This document shows, piece by piece, positions 21,771 through 34,970 of a DNA stretch of 64,000 bases. Each line of letters begins with the position of its first letter. Position 1 is the stretch's first letter. Location of the stretch: assembly GCF_032854445.1 (NCBI RefSeq), contig NC_088306.1, positions 4,024,373 through 4,088,372 on the forward strand, written 5' to 3'. Source of the DNA: Liolophura sinensis. Its lineage: Eukaryota > Mollusca > Polyplacophora > Chitonida > Chitonidae. Both the position numbers and the translations under genes were made by a program. Under the pieces are notes generated by a model. That model was given only the letters and a program-made list of their open reading frames with translations, did not search any database and was not told the DNA's origin.

Positions 21771-23485
21771 ATGGTAAATATGTAAAACCCAACGAAAGGA
21801 ATCATGTGGCTTATAGGCCTCGTGATAGCACAAAAACATACACGTTATCAAACGTGATGAAGATATAAAAATTACAGATACTTAGAAATTATTCAGATGA
21901 AAGAGTGCGAAAAGCTAGGTATGTGATCTTCAGTATTTTTTTTTTCGATTTTTCCACCTTTTCCCACCTATTTGGGACCATCTTTTGGTATCTATAGTCT
22001 TCGTGTTATAATGTTATAAATGAGGATGTAACATATGTTTAATAAATATATTTGCACTAGAATTGTCTTGTCATTTCTTTCATTTCTGTGGTGGGACTGT
22101 TTCTGTTCATTTCCTTGGTCGATCTTTCTGTTCTCCATTCATTTCGATGGTCGAACTTTCTTTTCTTCGTTCATTTCTACCGTCAGACTCATTCTGTTCT
22201 TCGCTTATTTCTGTGGCCGAACTCTTTCTGTTCTTTATTTATTTCCGTGGCCGGGCTCTTGCTGTTTTTTTATTTATTTCTGTGGCAGGACTCTTTCTGT
22301 TCTTTATTTACTTACGTGGCCGGGCTCTTGCTGTTCTTCATTTATTTCTGTGGCAGGACTCTTTCTGTTCTTTATTTATTTCTGTGGCCGGACTCTTTCT
22401 GTCTTCATTCATTTCTTCGTTTTTCAGACATTTCCATAGCCTGACTCTTGCTGTTCATTCCTTTCTCTGAATTTGTGCGGTTTATTTTCTGCGTTTATTT
22501 CTTTTATCGTCCTTTTATTACATTCATTATTTTATTCTTCATTCATACTGTTTCTGCTCTTGTTTCATTTTTGTGTCAACTCATAGAACTCATCGCTCTT
22601 CTCCAGAGCCGTCTCTGAGATTCATTGTTATTTATATCCTCTTTTCACTCTTCTAATGTTTTTATTTTCTTCATTTTTCTTTTAATCACTCTTGTCTCGT
22701 TTTCCTATTGCATTGTCGAGGTCTTTCAACAATCATTAACTGTATCACATTTTTCATTTATTTACTTTTTTATTTGTCTTCCTTTAATATTACTTGTATC
22801 AATATATATTTCCAACTGTGTTATTTCTGAAAGTGTTATTTTTTTTCCAAAGGTCTTATTTAAAACATCTTGATGCATTACTGATTTGTAAATGTTTTTG
22901 AATTTCTTCTGATGTGTTGTTTCTAAACGTGTTTTTTCGTAATGTGTGACTTATTTCTAAAAGTAACATTTATTTGCCAATGTCTTCTTAACTTCTTTAA
23001 TATTTAATATTTTTTCGTGTGGTATTTATTTCTATATGTTTTATTTATTTCTGAATGCGTTCTTTTTGCCCTAAATGCATTATTTATGTCCTAATATGTT
23101 TTTTTTATTTTCAAATCTCTTTTATTTCTTGATGTGTTATTTTATATTTTTAAATGTGTTATTTCTTAAACATGTTGTTCTCAACTTGTTACCATATTCC
23201 TACATGTGCTCTTTATGTCTACATGTCTTATTTATTTTTTTCTTCCAGGCTGGAGCATTGTTTGCGTGTGTCCTCCTCAGTAGTACCCTGTTACTCTCTG
23301 TCCAGGCGGACTCTGGCTTTGCCTGTTTGGCCGGCTGTGTCCAAAAACTAGCTACTTGCAATAAGTGTTCGTCGGACCCTCTGGATATGTGTAGAAGTGC
23401 TTGCTCGGTAATCTCGCGGGTTTGTGCACACGGCTGCTCTGCTTCTCCAGAGCGCACAATGCCGGACTGGTATCTTCAAAACTGA
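21771..23485 (+). CDS. secreted cysteine-rich helical-hairpin peptide, gene D (two exons)
   Basis: Coding exons are 21771-21773 (ATG, donor GTAAAT) and 23249-23485 (acceptor TTCTTCCAG). The product is 79 residues: a signal peptide ending SVQA, eight Cys with the invariant spacing, then a 15-residue tail ending in WYLQN. The open frame extends back to 23075, but the upstream part is T-rich intron. The 3' motif TTAAGCTTTCGTCATTTCCA lies at 23711-23730 and AATAAA at 23741-23746, so the mRNA probably ends near 23765. The intron carries a 34-bp satellite shared with the intron of gene E. The intron is the shortest of the family (about 1.5 kb). Confidence 0.8.
22065..22450 (+). repeat. 34-bp satellite in intron of gene D
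   Basis: About 11 units are built on TTTCTGTGGCCGGACTCTTT and CTGTTCTT. The period is 34 (for example 22211 to 22245), so reading frames rotate. It is the same unit as 28030-29440 and, inverted, 35790-36540. Confidence 0.9.
22860..23248 (+). promoter_or_regulatory. T-rich tract and 3' splice site of gene D exon 2
   Basis: Degenerate aatgtgttatttatttct units run for almost 400 bases and end in TTTCTTCCAG. It resembles the tracts before the exon 2 of A, B and E. Confidence 0.55.
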
Positions 23486-23913
23486 GACAGATTGCAATTA
23501 GTAAAAGCCGGACAAGTATCCTGGCAACTGAGACAGATTGCAATGATTCGCACAATGATTAAGTGGCATTATCCATCTTAACAATATACTGGAACTGTTT
23601 TGGATTTTATCTCAGCTGCATGATTGTGATCTCAGTTATGTTTTGGATGTGCATACATGTTATCTAAGATCTGATTGTTATTCCACGATCTCTTTTAAAA
23701 CTGGAGACAGTTAAGCTTTCGTCATTTCCAATCTCATGCGAATAAAGTGCAGGGTTGCTCCAATACATATGTCTTCGTGTTACTGAAATGCTACCGAAAA
23801 CTGGTAAGCTGGTAGATCAACTTTGTATATTTGACCCAGGTTTCCATTCCGCTGTGAGCCCCCAAGTGACTTGTGAGTTCCTTGGGCTAATGCACATAGC
23901 CAGCCATTTTATC

Positions 23914-24100
23914 CTTTCAGCGCCTTCGAGAGCGGTAGATCCAGCGTCAGTCCTGGTTCGAGTCACACCTAAAACCTTAAAGGAGTAAGTTGCTTGGCGT
24001 TCAGCATGAAGTGAATAATGCAACGACATTTTCATTCCATCGTCATCATATGACTGAAAAATTCAAAAAGTTCGACTTTAAACCCCGAGTACCCACCGCA
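23914..24100 (+). mobile_element. SINE family 2, internally deleted copy
   Basis: AGAGCGGTAGATCCAGCGTC and TGGTTCGAGTCACACC from the head are followed by the tail TCATATGACTGAAAAATTCA; most of the body is missing. Confidence 0.75.
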
Positions 24101-25964
24101 CATGCGTCTCTCCCGACGCTCGATTGACATCACTGTCACAGCTAGAACATTTTGTACAGAAATCTTAATCAACGCCGAGGTCACCCAGACACAAACTCAG
24201 TATCTACCTTTGTTTATATGTTACTTATTCACAAAACGTCACGTGATATTAATAGATGTAATAATCAGAAAATAAAGGCACTTTGTCCAGAACAAGCACT
24301 AATCAAACCAGTTTGATTGACATGAGCACGGCGTAAAATAAATAAATAAATAAAATCCAACACAACTCGGTGACTGAACATCATTTTTATGTCCACAGAT
24401 TTGCCAGCTAAACTCTCAAAGCGCAAGCGCGGATCTACCCATGTTTACGTCCACAACTAATTTTCCATTTTCTATCATAAACTTTTGACCTCAGCGCCAT
24501 GTCCATAAGTCTACCAGCACCAAACACTTCAGGCCTGATATACTTCTTCACGGGATAAATTCCTGATAGTTGTTGACACTTGACAGTTCTTTGCACGGTT
24601 GTGCGTGTTGATATTATCTTTTTTATTACGGTTAATTGTTTGATGGCCCTGTGGTGGTTGAACAAATCAACAATTTTCTTCGGAGAGCCATGGGCAAACG
24701 TACTCAACCCAGAACACCTATTACAGTTAATGTGCTGATAACTTATCGTTGAATATTAAACAGAAAATACTGAAGATAAATTGAAAACAATTTGGTAATC
24801 AGTCACCGTATTCATGCTGAGAAAGTTTACAATTGCCTTGTAAAACGTAGAATATTTTAAGGTCATTTTCATTTCGTTCAGTGGGCCGTGGTCTCATGAG
24901 TGAAGTCTATTGCTTTGAAACAGAGATTTACATATGTAGGCTGTCCTGCTCTTTCAGCTTTTGTTCAGCCCTAGATGACCAACATCTGATCGCACTCTAT
25001 TTAAAACCATGATGCAATTGTACACAACATCTATCGGTTATTTCCTAGGGCGCGTGGACCCAGGATTCCTTGGTGATGCTCATCCTCATTTGTAGTACTC
25101 ACAGCCTCGACATATTTAAAAAGAGCAGGTTTTTTAAATGGAGCGTGCTCTGAGGTTGGTTTGGGTCCATCTTTGGTCAAACAAAATGTACCAAACCTAA
25201 TGGCAGACCAATCTCGGGCTAAGTCGCTCGTGTCCATTGGCTTAGTCTAAGGTTCGTTGAAGACCACGTGTCTTTCTCCATGGTGGTGAGAGTATCTGTA
25301 TGTAACACGTCCCAAAATCTATCACTAACTTGACAAGGGTCGGTTTATCGCCGACAATCTGGGTTTGTCAGCACATCAAAGTGACCGCCAAGAAGTCTTG
25401 GAATTTGACATTAAACAAGGATCAAAGCAATAATTGAATAATTAAATTTAACTGTTTGATCATATCACTCGGGGCAGCCAGTATTTTACAGGTAGAATGC
25501 AAGCAATTGCACAAAACCTCAAACATTTGGTGGAAAAATGCCAAAGCATCAACTATACATTCACCTCTGCGGATATATCCTGTGTGTGTCTGTTGTAAAT
25601 TTTTGACACTAATGTGTATAAAACACCTTAAATCGTAACTTCGTACGTTAACTCGTTAGTTTTAAGAAACAAAAGTTAGTTGGAGTCTGGCTCCAGTCAC
25701 ATTGAATAAAACCCCGTAGAGCCATTTCCCTTTGGCTTTCAATTCTATGTATGCCTATACCCAAAACATACGGAAATTAAAAGTACTAAAAGTATAGCGA
25801 AAGTTATAAATCGTACACAACATATGTAGTTTATGCAGGTTTCTTTGTGAATGTGTCAGTGGCTAACTAAAAAGCCAGATCTTCAAGCTTAAGGTTGCCC
25901 GTGAAACTTCGCTTATTGCACTGACAGAGTAGTTCCCCTGATTCAGACTCCTCTCCCTGTAACG
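24101..25964. other. gene-free stretch with one interspersed repeat
   Basis: At 24715-24925 lies a repeat also found at 37600-37780 and 37800-38040. The minus-strand frames at 24435-24707 and 25031-25237 show nothing recognisable. No family promoter box with TATA and ATG-GTAAG was found here. Confidence 0.45.
24715..24925 (+). repeat. interspersed repeat (possible SINE family 4)
   Basis: It shares GATAACTTATCGTTGAATAT, cttgtaaaac and a 3' part (gtctcatgagtgaag) with 37600-38040. In the 38-kb copy that part is followed by GGGTTCGAACCC, a perfect B-box-like sequence. Confidence 0.6.
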
Positions 25965-28022
25965 TTCAAACACATATTTAAAAGTCATAAGCTATCATGC
26001 TTCCCATGTGTACAAACACATATATGAAAGCCATAAGCTATCATGCTTCCCATGTGTTCAAACACATATATAAAAGTCATCAGTCAGGATGCTTCCCATG
26101 TGTTCAAACACATATATAAAGTCATAAGCTATCATGCTTCCTATGTGTTCAAACACATATATGAAAGTCATAAGCTATCATGCTTCCCATGTGTTCAAAC
26201 ACATATATGAAAGCCCTAAGCTACCATTCTTCCCATGTATTCAAACACATATATGAAAGTCATAAACTTTCGTGCTTCCCATGTGTTCACACACATATAT
26301 GAAAGCCTCAAGCTACCATGCTTCCCATGTGTTCAAACACATATATGAAAGCCATAAGCTATCACGCTTCCCATGTGTTTAAACACATATATGAAAGCCA
26401 TAAGCTATAATGCTTCCCATGTGTTCAAACACATATATAAAAAGTCATAAGCTATTATGCTTCCCATGTGTTCAAATACATATATGGAAGTCATAAGCTA
26501 TCATGCTTCCCATGTGTTCAAACACATATATGAAAGTCATAAGCTGTTTTGCTTCCCATGTGTTCAAACACATATATGAAAGCCATAAGCTGTTTTGCTT
26601 CCCATGTGTTCAAACACATATAAGAGTGCCCTAAGCTACCATGCTCCTTATGTGTTCAAACACATATATGAAAGTTATAAGCTATCATGCTTCCCATGTG
26701 TTCAAACACATATATGAAAGTCATAAGCTGTTTTGCTTCCCATGTCTTCAAACACATATATGAGAGCCATAAGCTATCATGCTTCCCATGTGTTCAAACA
26801 CATATATGAGAGCCATAAGCTATCATGCTTCCATGTGTTCAAACACATATATGAAAGTCATAAGCTACCATGCTTCCCATGTGTTCAAACACATATATGG
26901 AAGGCATAAGCTATCATGCTTCCCATGTGTTCAAACACATATATGAATGCCCCAAGCTATCATGCTTCCCATGTGTTTAAACACATATATGAAAACCATA
27001 AGCTATCATGCTTCCCATGTGTTCAAACACATATATGAAAGCCCCAAGCTACCATGCTTCCCATGTGTACAAACACATATATGAAAGTCATAAGCTATCA
27101 TGCTTCCCATGTGTTCAAACACATATATGAAAGTCATAAGGTATCATGCTTCCCATGTGTACAAACACATATATAAAAGTCATCAGCTACCATGCTTCCC
27201 ATGTGTAGAAAGACATATATGAAAGTCATAAGCTATCATGCTTCCCATGTGTACAAACACATATATGAATGTCATAAGTTATCAAGCTTCCCATGTGTAC
27301 AAACACATATATGAAAGCCATAAGCTATAATGCTTCCCATGTGTACAAACACATATATGAAAGTCATAAGCTATCATGCTTCCCATGTGTACAAACACAT
27401 ATATGAATGTCATAAGTTATCAAGCTTCCCATGTGTACAAACACATATATGAAAGCCATAAGCTATAATGCTTCCCATGTGTACAAACACATATATGAAA
27501 GTCATAAACTATAATCCTTCCCATGTGTTCAAACACATATATGAAAGTCATAAGCTATCATGCTTCCCATGTGTTCAAACACATATATGAAAGTCATAAG
27601 CTATCATGCTTCCCATGTGTTCAAACACATATATGAAAGTCATAAGCTGTTTTGCTTCCCATGTGTTCAAACACATATGAGAGCCATAAGCTATCATGTT
27701 TCCCATGTGTTCAAACACATATATGAAAGTCATAAGTTATTATGCTTCCATGTGTTAAACCACATGTATGAAAGCCATAAGCTACCATGCTTCCCATGTG
27801 TTCAAACACATATATGAAAGCCATAAGCTACCATGCTTCTTATGTGTTCAAACACATATATGAAAACCATAAGCTATTATGCTTCCCATGTCTTCAAACG
27901 CATATATGAAAGCCATAAGCTATCATGCTTCTCATGTGTTCAAACACCTACATGAAAACCATAAGCTATCATTGCTTAACATGTGTTTAAACCCATATAC
28001 GAAAACCATGAGCTACCATTCT
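25965..28022. repeat. 46-bp satellite array, about 44 units
   Basis: The unit contains GCTTCCCATGTGTTCAAACA, CATATATGAAAGTCATAAGC and TATCAT. The segment ATGTGT-TCAA-ACACAT is an inverted repeat, so every unit can form a small hairpin. Units differ by point changes; sub-blocks such as 27243-27370 and 27371-27500 are repeated nearly identically. All long frames here are artefacts. Confidence 0.97.
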
Positions 28023-28029
28023 TCCCATG

Positions 28030-29440
28030 TATTCATTTCTGTGGTTGTTTTGTTTCTGTTCTGTATTCATTTCCTCGGTCGTACTGTTTCTGGTTTGTAT
28101 TCATTTCTTTGGTCGTTTTGTTTCTGTTCTGTATTCAATTGTTTAGTCGTTTTGTTTGTGTTCAGTAATCAGTTTTTTGGTCGTTCTGTTTCTGTTCTGT
28201 ATTTATCGCCTTGGTCGTTTTGTTTTTGTTCTGTATTCATCTCCTTGCTTGTTTTGTTTCTGTTCTGTATTCATGTCTTTGGTCGTTTTGTTTCTGCTCT
28301 GTATTCATCTCCTGGGTCGTTTTGTTTTCGTTCTGTATTCATTTCCTTTGTCGTTCTGTTTCTGTTGAACATTCATTTCTTTGGTCTTGCTGTTTTCAAT
28401 CTGTATTCATTTCTTTGGTCCTATTGTTTCTATTCAGTAACCATTTCTTTGGGCGTTCTGTTTCTGTTTCTGTTCAGTATTCATTTATTTGGTCGTTTTG
28501 TTTCTGTTGTGAATCCATTTCTTTGGTTGTATTGTTTCCGTTCTGTGTTTATCTGTTTGGTTGTATTGTTTCTGTTCAGTAAACATTTCTTTGGAAGTTC
28601 TGGTTCTGTTCAGTATTCATTTCTTTGGTCGTACGGTTTCTGTTCTGTGTTCATTTCTTTGGTTGTTTTGTTTTGTTCTGTACTATATTTTCTTTGGAGG
28701 TTCTGTTACTGTTTAGTGTTCATTTCTTTGGTCGTACGGTTTCTGTTCAGTATTCACTTCTTTGGTCGTTCTGTTTCTTTGTTTCTGTTTAGTAGTCATT
28801 TTTTGGTCGTACTGTTTCCGTTCTGTATTCATTTCTTTGGTTGTACTGTTTCCGTTCTGTGTTCATTTCTTTGGTCATTTTGTTTCTGTTCAGCATTCAT
28901 TTTTTGGTCCCTTTGTTTCTGTTCAGTATTCATTTTTAAGTCATACGGTTTCTGTTCTGTATTCAATTCTTTGGTCGTACGGCTTCTATTCAGTAATCAT
29001 TTCTTTGGCCGTTCTCTTTCTGTCCAGTAATCATTTCTTTGGTCGTTCTGTTTCCGTTCTGTATTCATTTCTTTTGCCGTACGGCTTCTGTTCAGTATTG
29101 ATTTCTTTGGTCCTACGGCTTCTATTCAGTAATCCGTTCTGTTTCCGTTCTGTGTTCATTTCTTTGGTCGTTTTGTTTCTGTTCAGCACTCATTTTTTGG
29201 CCGTTCTGTTTCTGTTCAGTATTAATATTTTGGTCATACGGTTTCTGTTCTGTATTCATTTCTTTGGTCGTACGGCTTCTATTCAGTAATCATTTCATTG
29301 GCCGTTCTGTTTTTGTCCAGTATTCATTTCTTTAGTTGTTTTGTTTCTGTTCAGTATTCATTTTGTGGTCGTACGGTTTCTGTTCTGTAGTCATTTCTTT
29401 GGCTGTATTGTTTCTATTTCGCATTCATTTCTTTTATCGC
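28030..29440 (+). repeat. 34-bp satellite, large array of about 41 units
   Basis: The unit is built on TTCATTTCTTTGGTCGTTTT and GTTTCTGTTCTGTA. The period of 34 makes the three frames rotate, which explains the 383-codon open frame 27879-29030. The same satellite occupies the introns of D and E. Confidence 0.95.
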
Positions 29441-30439
29441 ACTCTTTAATTTATTGTTTAGTTCTTCATTCATACTCTTTTTGCTCTTCAGTCATTTTTT
29501 TCATTTCACTGAAATTATTCTCCTTCGCCCACATTCCTGTTCTCTTTTCAATATTCCAATGGGTTTTTTCTCCGCCCTTTTTCTAGCCACTCCATTTTAC
29601 TTTTCGTTCCTTGTTGCATTGGCCTTTCGTCAACGTTTTCTTCAGCTTTTCACTTTCCCTACTGGCTTATTTCTGTTCTTCCGTCAGTGATGCTCTATAA
29701 TTTATCTGCATAAATATTCTTTCCCAAAGAAGATGCATTTCAAAAGCTATATACGGGAATATCACTGATCCAACAGATAGGAGGTTCCAGGAGCTTCTTC
29801 GTACAAAGTTCATCTAAGGCACGTGTCATTAAACTCAGACTCCTAAATGATATGGAAAAATAGTAGTCAGTTTCCTATTGGGGTTTGATCGGAGCCCAGC
29901 TAGGATTGATTTATTTAATTCACTGGTGTTTTAAGCCGTACGCAAGAATATTTCACTTATACGCCGCCGGCCAACATTATCGCAGAGCCTGCATATGGGA
30001 ACCCGAGGACCATCCCAGAAGAAGATATTTCATTAATTCATAATGTCTAATGCATACGACATGCATATATTTTCAGTAAATCATCTGGTGCCAGAAACAC
30101 AAATATCGTATTAAAAGTTGGCCTAGACCACATTATCTTTAGTTTTAATGATGGAAATCGAGATCTGCATAAATCTGGAAAATCATATTTTCGCAAAAAC
30201 ACAAAGTTTGAGAAGTCGAGCACAGATATATCAAGACTGAAATGTTTAGGGACAATTTCGACTCCCATGAAGTGTTTTAATTGTTGAGGGTGTAAAAATG
30301 TTTGCATGTACCTTTGGTTTTATTTGCATACAGGTACTGCAATTATCTGTAAAAGGTGTTACATGATCAAATTTGGACTGTGATCCAGATTTACCGGTAG
30401 GATTTCCAAACGTGCTATATATTTGCGAAAGGTAATTTA
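29441..30439. other. gene-free stretch with SINE tail
   Basis: A T-rich run continues to about 29690. A SINE family 1 tail in reverse lies at 29905-30010 (cgcaagaatatttcacttat). The minus-strand frame 30307-30047 is not recognised. Confidence 0.5.
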
Positions 30440-30690
30440 TTTCTTATGTTTACCTCTGTGTTTTTTAATTTTTCATGTGGTGTTAATTTTTTTTAATTAA
30501 ATACTGTAATGTGTTATTTATTTCTAAATGTGCCATCTATTTTCGAATACTTTATTTATTCTGTAATAATTTAAAATATTTTTGATGTGTTACAATATTT
30601 CCATAAAAGTGTTTTTTATTTGAACTTTTTTCGTCATAGATATTTATTCTTCTAGAATGAAGCTATGTGCAAATCTGTATTTAAGCCTAC
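30440..30690 (+). pseudogene. possible exon-2 relic of the peptide family (G)
   Basis: A T-rich tract of the family type ends in TATTTATTCTTCTAG at 30655, followed by AATGAAGCTATGTGC, which resembles the usual ACTAGAGCCGTGTTTGTG. After about 20 bases the similarity ends and no Cys domain follows. Together with the 34-bp satellite upstream it suggests the intron and exon-2 start of a lost paralogue. Confidence 0.45.
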
Positions 30691-30894
30691 ATACCAGAAT
30701 TAGAATCGAATCCTCTACCTCCTCGGTGAGAGACTATATCTAGAATTAAGAGGGGTAAAATTAAGTGAAAATAAAATATGTGAATTTCCAACAACCTTTT
30801 AATTTCTTCGCATGAAAATGGAATGTACTATGCTGTACATCTTTATTGTGTGTAATACATGCATACATGTCTAAAAGAAAATAAGTTAGAACGT

Positions 30895-31765
30895 AACCAC
30901 AAAAAAGTGAGGACGTAACCATACAGAAGTGAGAACGTAACCATACAGAAGTGAGAACGTAACAATACAGAAGTGAGAACGTAACCATACAGAAGTGAGA
31001 ACGTAACCATACAGAAGTGAGAACGTAACCATACAGAAGTGAGAACGTAACCATACAAAAGTGAGAACGTAACCATACAGAAGTGAGGACGTAACCATAC
31101 AAAAGTGAGAACGTAACCATACAGAGGTGAGAGCATAACAATACAGAAGTGAGAACGTAACCATACATAAGTGAGGACGTAACCATACAGAAGTGAAAAC
31201 GTAACCATACAGAAGTGAGAACGCAATCATACAGAAGTGAGAACGTAACAATACAGGAGTGAGAACGTAACAATACAGAAGTGAGAACGTAATCATACAG
31301 AAGTGAGAACGTAACCATACAAAAGTGAGAACGTAACCATACAGAAGTGAGAACGTAACCATACAAAAGTGAGAACGTAACCATACAGAGGTGAGAGCAT
31401 AACAATACAGAAGTGAGAACGTAACCATACAGAAGTGAGAACGTAACCACACAGAAGTGAGAACGTAACCATACAGAAGTGAGAACGTAACCATACATAA
31501 GTGAGGACGTAACCATACAGAAGTGAGAACGTAACCATACAGAAGTGAGAACGCAATCATACAGAAGTGAGGACGTAACCATACAGAAGTGAGAACGTAA
31601 CCATACAGAAGTGAGAACGCAATCATACAGAAGTGAGAACGTAACCGTACAGAAGTGAGAACGTAACCATACAGAAGTGAGGACGTAACCATACAAAAGT
31701 GAGAACGTAACCATACAGAAGTGAGAACGTAGTCATACAGGACTGAGAAAGTAACCATACAATTT
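30895..31765. repeat. 22-bp satellite array, about 39 units
   Basis: The unit GTGAGAACGTAACCATACAG plus AA recurs. Because three units make 66 bases (22 codons), minus-strand frames of up to 317 codons stay open; I regard them as artefacts. Confidence 0.96.
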
Positions 31766-31944
31766 CTCGATCCTTCAGTCTGTTGTTTCTGTTGTACTCT
31801 AATATGGCATGTACATATGGCTCATGCTTTCGACTGCAGGAGAACATACAAGCCGTCATCTGATTCCAGCTCCACACCGATGCCGTGGATATGGCGAACA
31901 GTCTTTTGCAAGCAACTGTGCCGTGGAAACACTTCGTCGTACAA

Positions 31945-32235
31945 GGACCTGCCTCGATGGCTCAGTTGGTAGAGCACCCGCTTCGGGGGTTGTAGATCCA
32001 GGGGTCAGTCCTGGATCGTGTCACAGCTATCACAATAAAAAAAAAGAGGAAGCTGCAGCTTTCTCGCTTGGCGCTCAGCATTCAGGGGATAGTTCAACGA
32101 TTGTTTGACCAGTGCCAGTATAATGTTTCGGGTGTGGTGGCTTATTTGCATTTGGTAAATCGTCTCAGTAAAGCAGCACTAGATAAAAGAACGCTGAAGA
32201 ACGTTAAGCCCAAGGCACTCACTCACTCAATCACA
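31945..32235 (+). mobile_element. SINE family 2, full-length copy
   Basis: Its head has TGGCTCAGTTGGTAGAGCAC (A box) and CTGGATCGTGTCAC (B-box-like); it ends in cccaaggcactcactcactc. Part of the body differs from the 17385 copy by substitutions and small gaps. Confidence 0.85.
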
Positions 32236-33085
32236 CACTCGTCATGCAAGGATCAGAATATATGTCAGCCGTTTGGACAGCGAGTAGTAGGAAACACAGG
32301 CTCAACTTTAAATCGTGTAGTGTCACACAATGCATTATCACCACAAGGCATGCATTGCTTTCCATAAAACTTTCTCAATTTTGTCTAAATGAAGTTGTGT
32401 TGTCCCTATAATCCACATCAGTGAGCTCTAGTTGGCTGTCCCGCCAGTGAGGAACCATCTAGGAGCTTGGAAGCAGGCACGGATTCTGGGCGTGCCATAT
32501 CAACTGTTTTGTTTTGTTATACGGTTTTTCCAACACAATCTTCCATTGTTATTTGAGGTGTTTTTTTATATCTATCAAAATCTGTTTTTGTTTCGTAGGC
32601 TGCTGAAAGTTCATCTTTTTTATATATTCCATCCAAAAACATTATAAATGTACTTACACCCTCACCACAATTCAGCTAGCCTAGCTCCCTGAAGACTATA
32701 TCCCGAACTGATCCCGACTCGGACAGAAAAAAGAAATGGCTGGACCCTGCTTCGTTTTCTCAAGTCCAGTCACTGATGGCCAAACGGATATCTCATCTAG
32801 CCATCTTGCACATGGTTTAGACTCCGAAAATACTGGCGGAGTTTTGTAATTTCCTCCGGCCGCCATCTTCATCCACGCTCAGAAATTAAAGAGGCACGAC
32901 CACGTGTATCACAGACCAAGCTCGGAAATATAATAGCCGGAAGTCTTTCCAGTTCCACGAACCACGCTCTGCTACCATGTAAAATATGTAAATAACACTA
33001 CACGAATTCACATCATAGTCAGTTCACTTTCATACGAAACACATTACATACACTATCCAACAGCTACAAACACCACACCACACCA
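32236..33085. other. gene-free stretch
   Basis: I recognise nothing here. The frame 32432-32647 has no supporting signal. Confidence 0.4.
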
Positions 33086-33255
33086 CGACCACACCTCTTC
33101 CCAGCAGTCGTGGGAAGGTCTGCCAGCAACCTGCGGATGGTCGTGGATTTCCCTCGGGCTGTGTCCGGTTTCCTCCTAGCATAATGCTGGCTGCCGTCGT
33201 ATAGGTGAAATATTCTTGAGTACGGCGTAAAACACAAATCAAATCAAATCAAAAT
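33086..33255 (+). mobile_element. SINE family 1, 3' part
   Basis: GGAAGGTCTGCCAGCAACCT, GGATGGTCGTGG and the tail TTGAGTACGGCGTAAAACAC, then repeated aatca. Confidence 0.85.
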
Positions 33256-33519
33256 TCCAAAGGTTCCCCTACCTCCATGCATCGCCCCACATTCGCACAC
33301 CCCTTCGTTTCACAGTTTCGTATTTATATGTAATACAAAAGTTGACATGGCCAACCTTGATTTACTGAGCCATATTAACTCTTCAAATCCCTAAATTTTG
33401 CTTATAACTACGCATGATCCACGACACATTCATTTTTCATTTTATAAAGGTTGACGGGCAACTTAGAGCTTTACTGACACTGACAGAAGTTCCAAACAAC
33501 ATGGCGGTGTTATATGTTA

Positions 33520-34240
33520 TCGGTGGCTATAGAGTTGGATGTTGGAAATTCAGCATTATGTGAATGGGAGGAGAGTGGGGTGGTAGGTGTCATGTCTGGT
33601 GTCTTCGGCATGTTATGCTGCTGGCGACAGCCGTTTTTTGGCGGTATGGATTGACCCCGCCACAAGAAGACACTGTATATATGTAATGACTCCTCGTCGT
33701 CATCCGACTGAAAAGTTTTCATACGACTTATAACCTCAAATATAAACACATATGTGTGTCGTTTGTTTATAACGTTTCTGAACGTTTCACATTACTTACT
33801 CAAGAACTTTTCACTTACTTACACGACGGCGGCACCAGCAACCTTGGCCTGTACGTCAAACGTTGGAAAGTTCTTGAGAAATCTGCCAAACGTCGGTGAT
33901 ATACCCCTGGAGTTCCATTTTTTCTCCCACAAAAAATGATCTCCTTCGAGTTTATATGTGATATGTGCATGTATGCTTGATGTTTCACGTCATACTTGAC
34001 AATATTTCGGTCATATGACGTCGAGGGGTCATTAGATGTTTGTAGAGGAGAGTCCATACCACAACGGAAGTGTATCATACCGAAAACACTACACATGGCA
34101 CCCCAACCACTCACATTATACCATTTTAGAAGCCTTTAGAATGACCCGACCCGGGTTTGATCCTGGGTCTCCCGACTTTCAGGTGGACGCCCTAAATATT
34201 AGGTCACCGTCGAAGCGGTCGTGTTTCATAGGAGGTGCCG
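33520..34240 (-). mobile_element. SINE family 3 copies and SINE family 1 fragment
   Basis: 33520-33740 holds a diverged family 3-like segment (ggtgtcatgtctggtgtctt, compare 44018). 33790-33845 is a reversed family 1 tail fragment. 33950-34240 is a longer family 3 copy with TATGACGTCGAGGGGTCATT and a tRNA-like end containing CCCGGGTTTGATCCTGGG. Confidence 0.6.
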
Positions 34241-34970
34241 TTATGCTATTTATTCATTAAGTTTAAACATTTGCAAATTATTTAATAAGCTTTGAGTGTA
34301 CTGGCCAAAGTTTTTAAAATTGATCGTTGCATTCAGACCTTCAGTCAGTTCCTAAGCTTTGTACATGGCCAATGGTTTCCAAAAATTTAAAACTATTTTC
34401 AAAACTTTGTAATTTCGGACACACCATCATATCACCATATTTAACGCCATACTCAAGAATGTTCCAACATCGGTATTTCTTACCAGACACACCACCGACT
34501 ATTGGCACGATACAGAAGAACTTCCAACTGATGTAAAGGCTTGACTGTTTCAAAACATTGACTTTAAAAAGCCCCGCAAGACGAAAAAACTTTCCGGGTT
34601 CGATGCCTTGGCTAGTTGGTTTTACCAAATTCCTTCATGCCTGAATATTCAGAAACTAGATTGTGAGCTCCCATGGCAACAGACGGTCGGTAAAATGACC
34701 AATCAGGTCCACTTTAATGTTGTGCCGAATGGCACATTGTTGAGCAGGGGCGAAAGTCAGCTTATCGTACTGACACTAATATTTTGTCAGCGGTGTACAG
34801 GGTTAATTCGAAGGTATCAAACCACTAATCCACGTCCAGATGCCGGGTATAGCCTCCTCTCCACACAAACGTCAAACCTACTCGCCGGAGGCAGTTTCGA
34901 ACTCACTACCTTCACGGGGAATTCCTGTAGCTATTGAGTGAAAACAAGACACATGAATTCAAGCCACTGT
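34241..34970. other. gene-free stretch beyond the 3' end of gene E
   Basis: Nothing recognised. The frames 34327-34536 and 34608-34937 lack any supporting context. Confidence 0.4.

Noticed and set aside
27879-29030. 383-codon open frame
   Set aside because: It lies in the 34-bp satellite; the rotating frames give three recurring peptide phrases, and no splice or promoter signal is present.
30761-31758. 317- and 290-codon minus-strand frames
   Set aside because: They are translations of the 22-bp tandem repeat; three units equal 66 bases, so stops are avoided by repetition.
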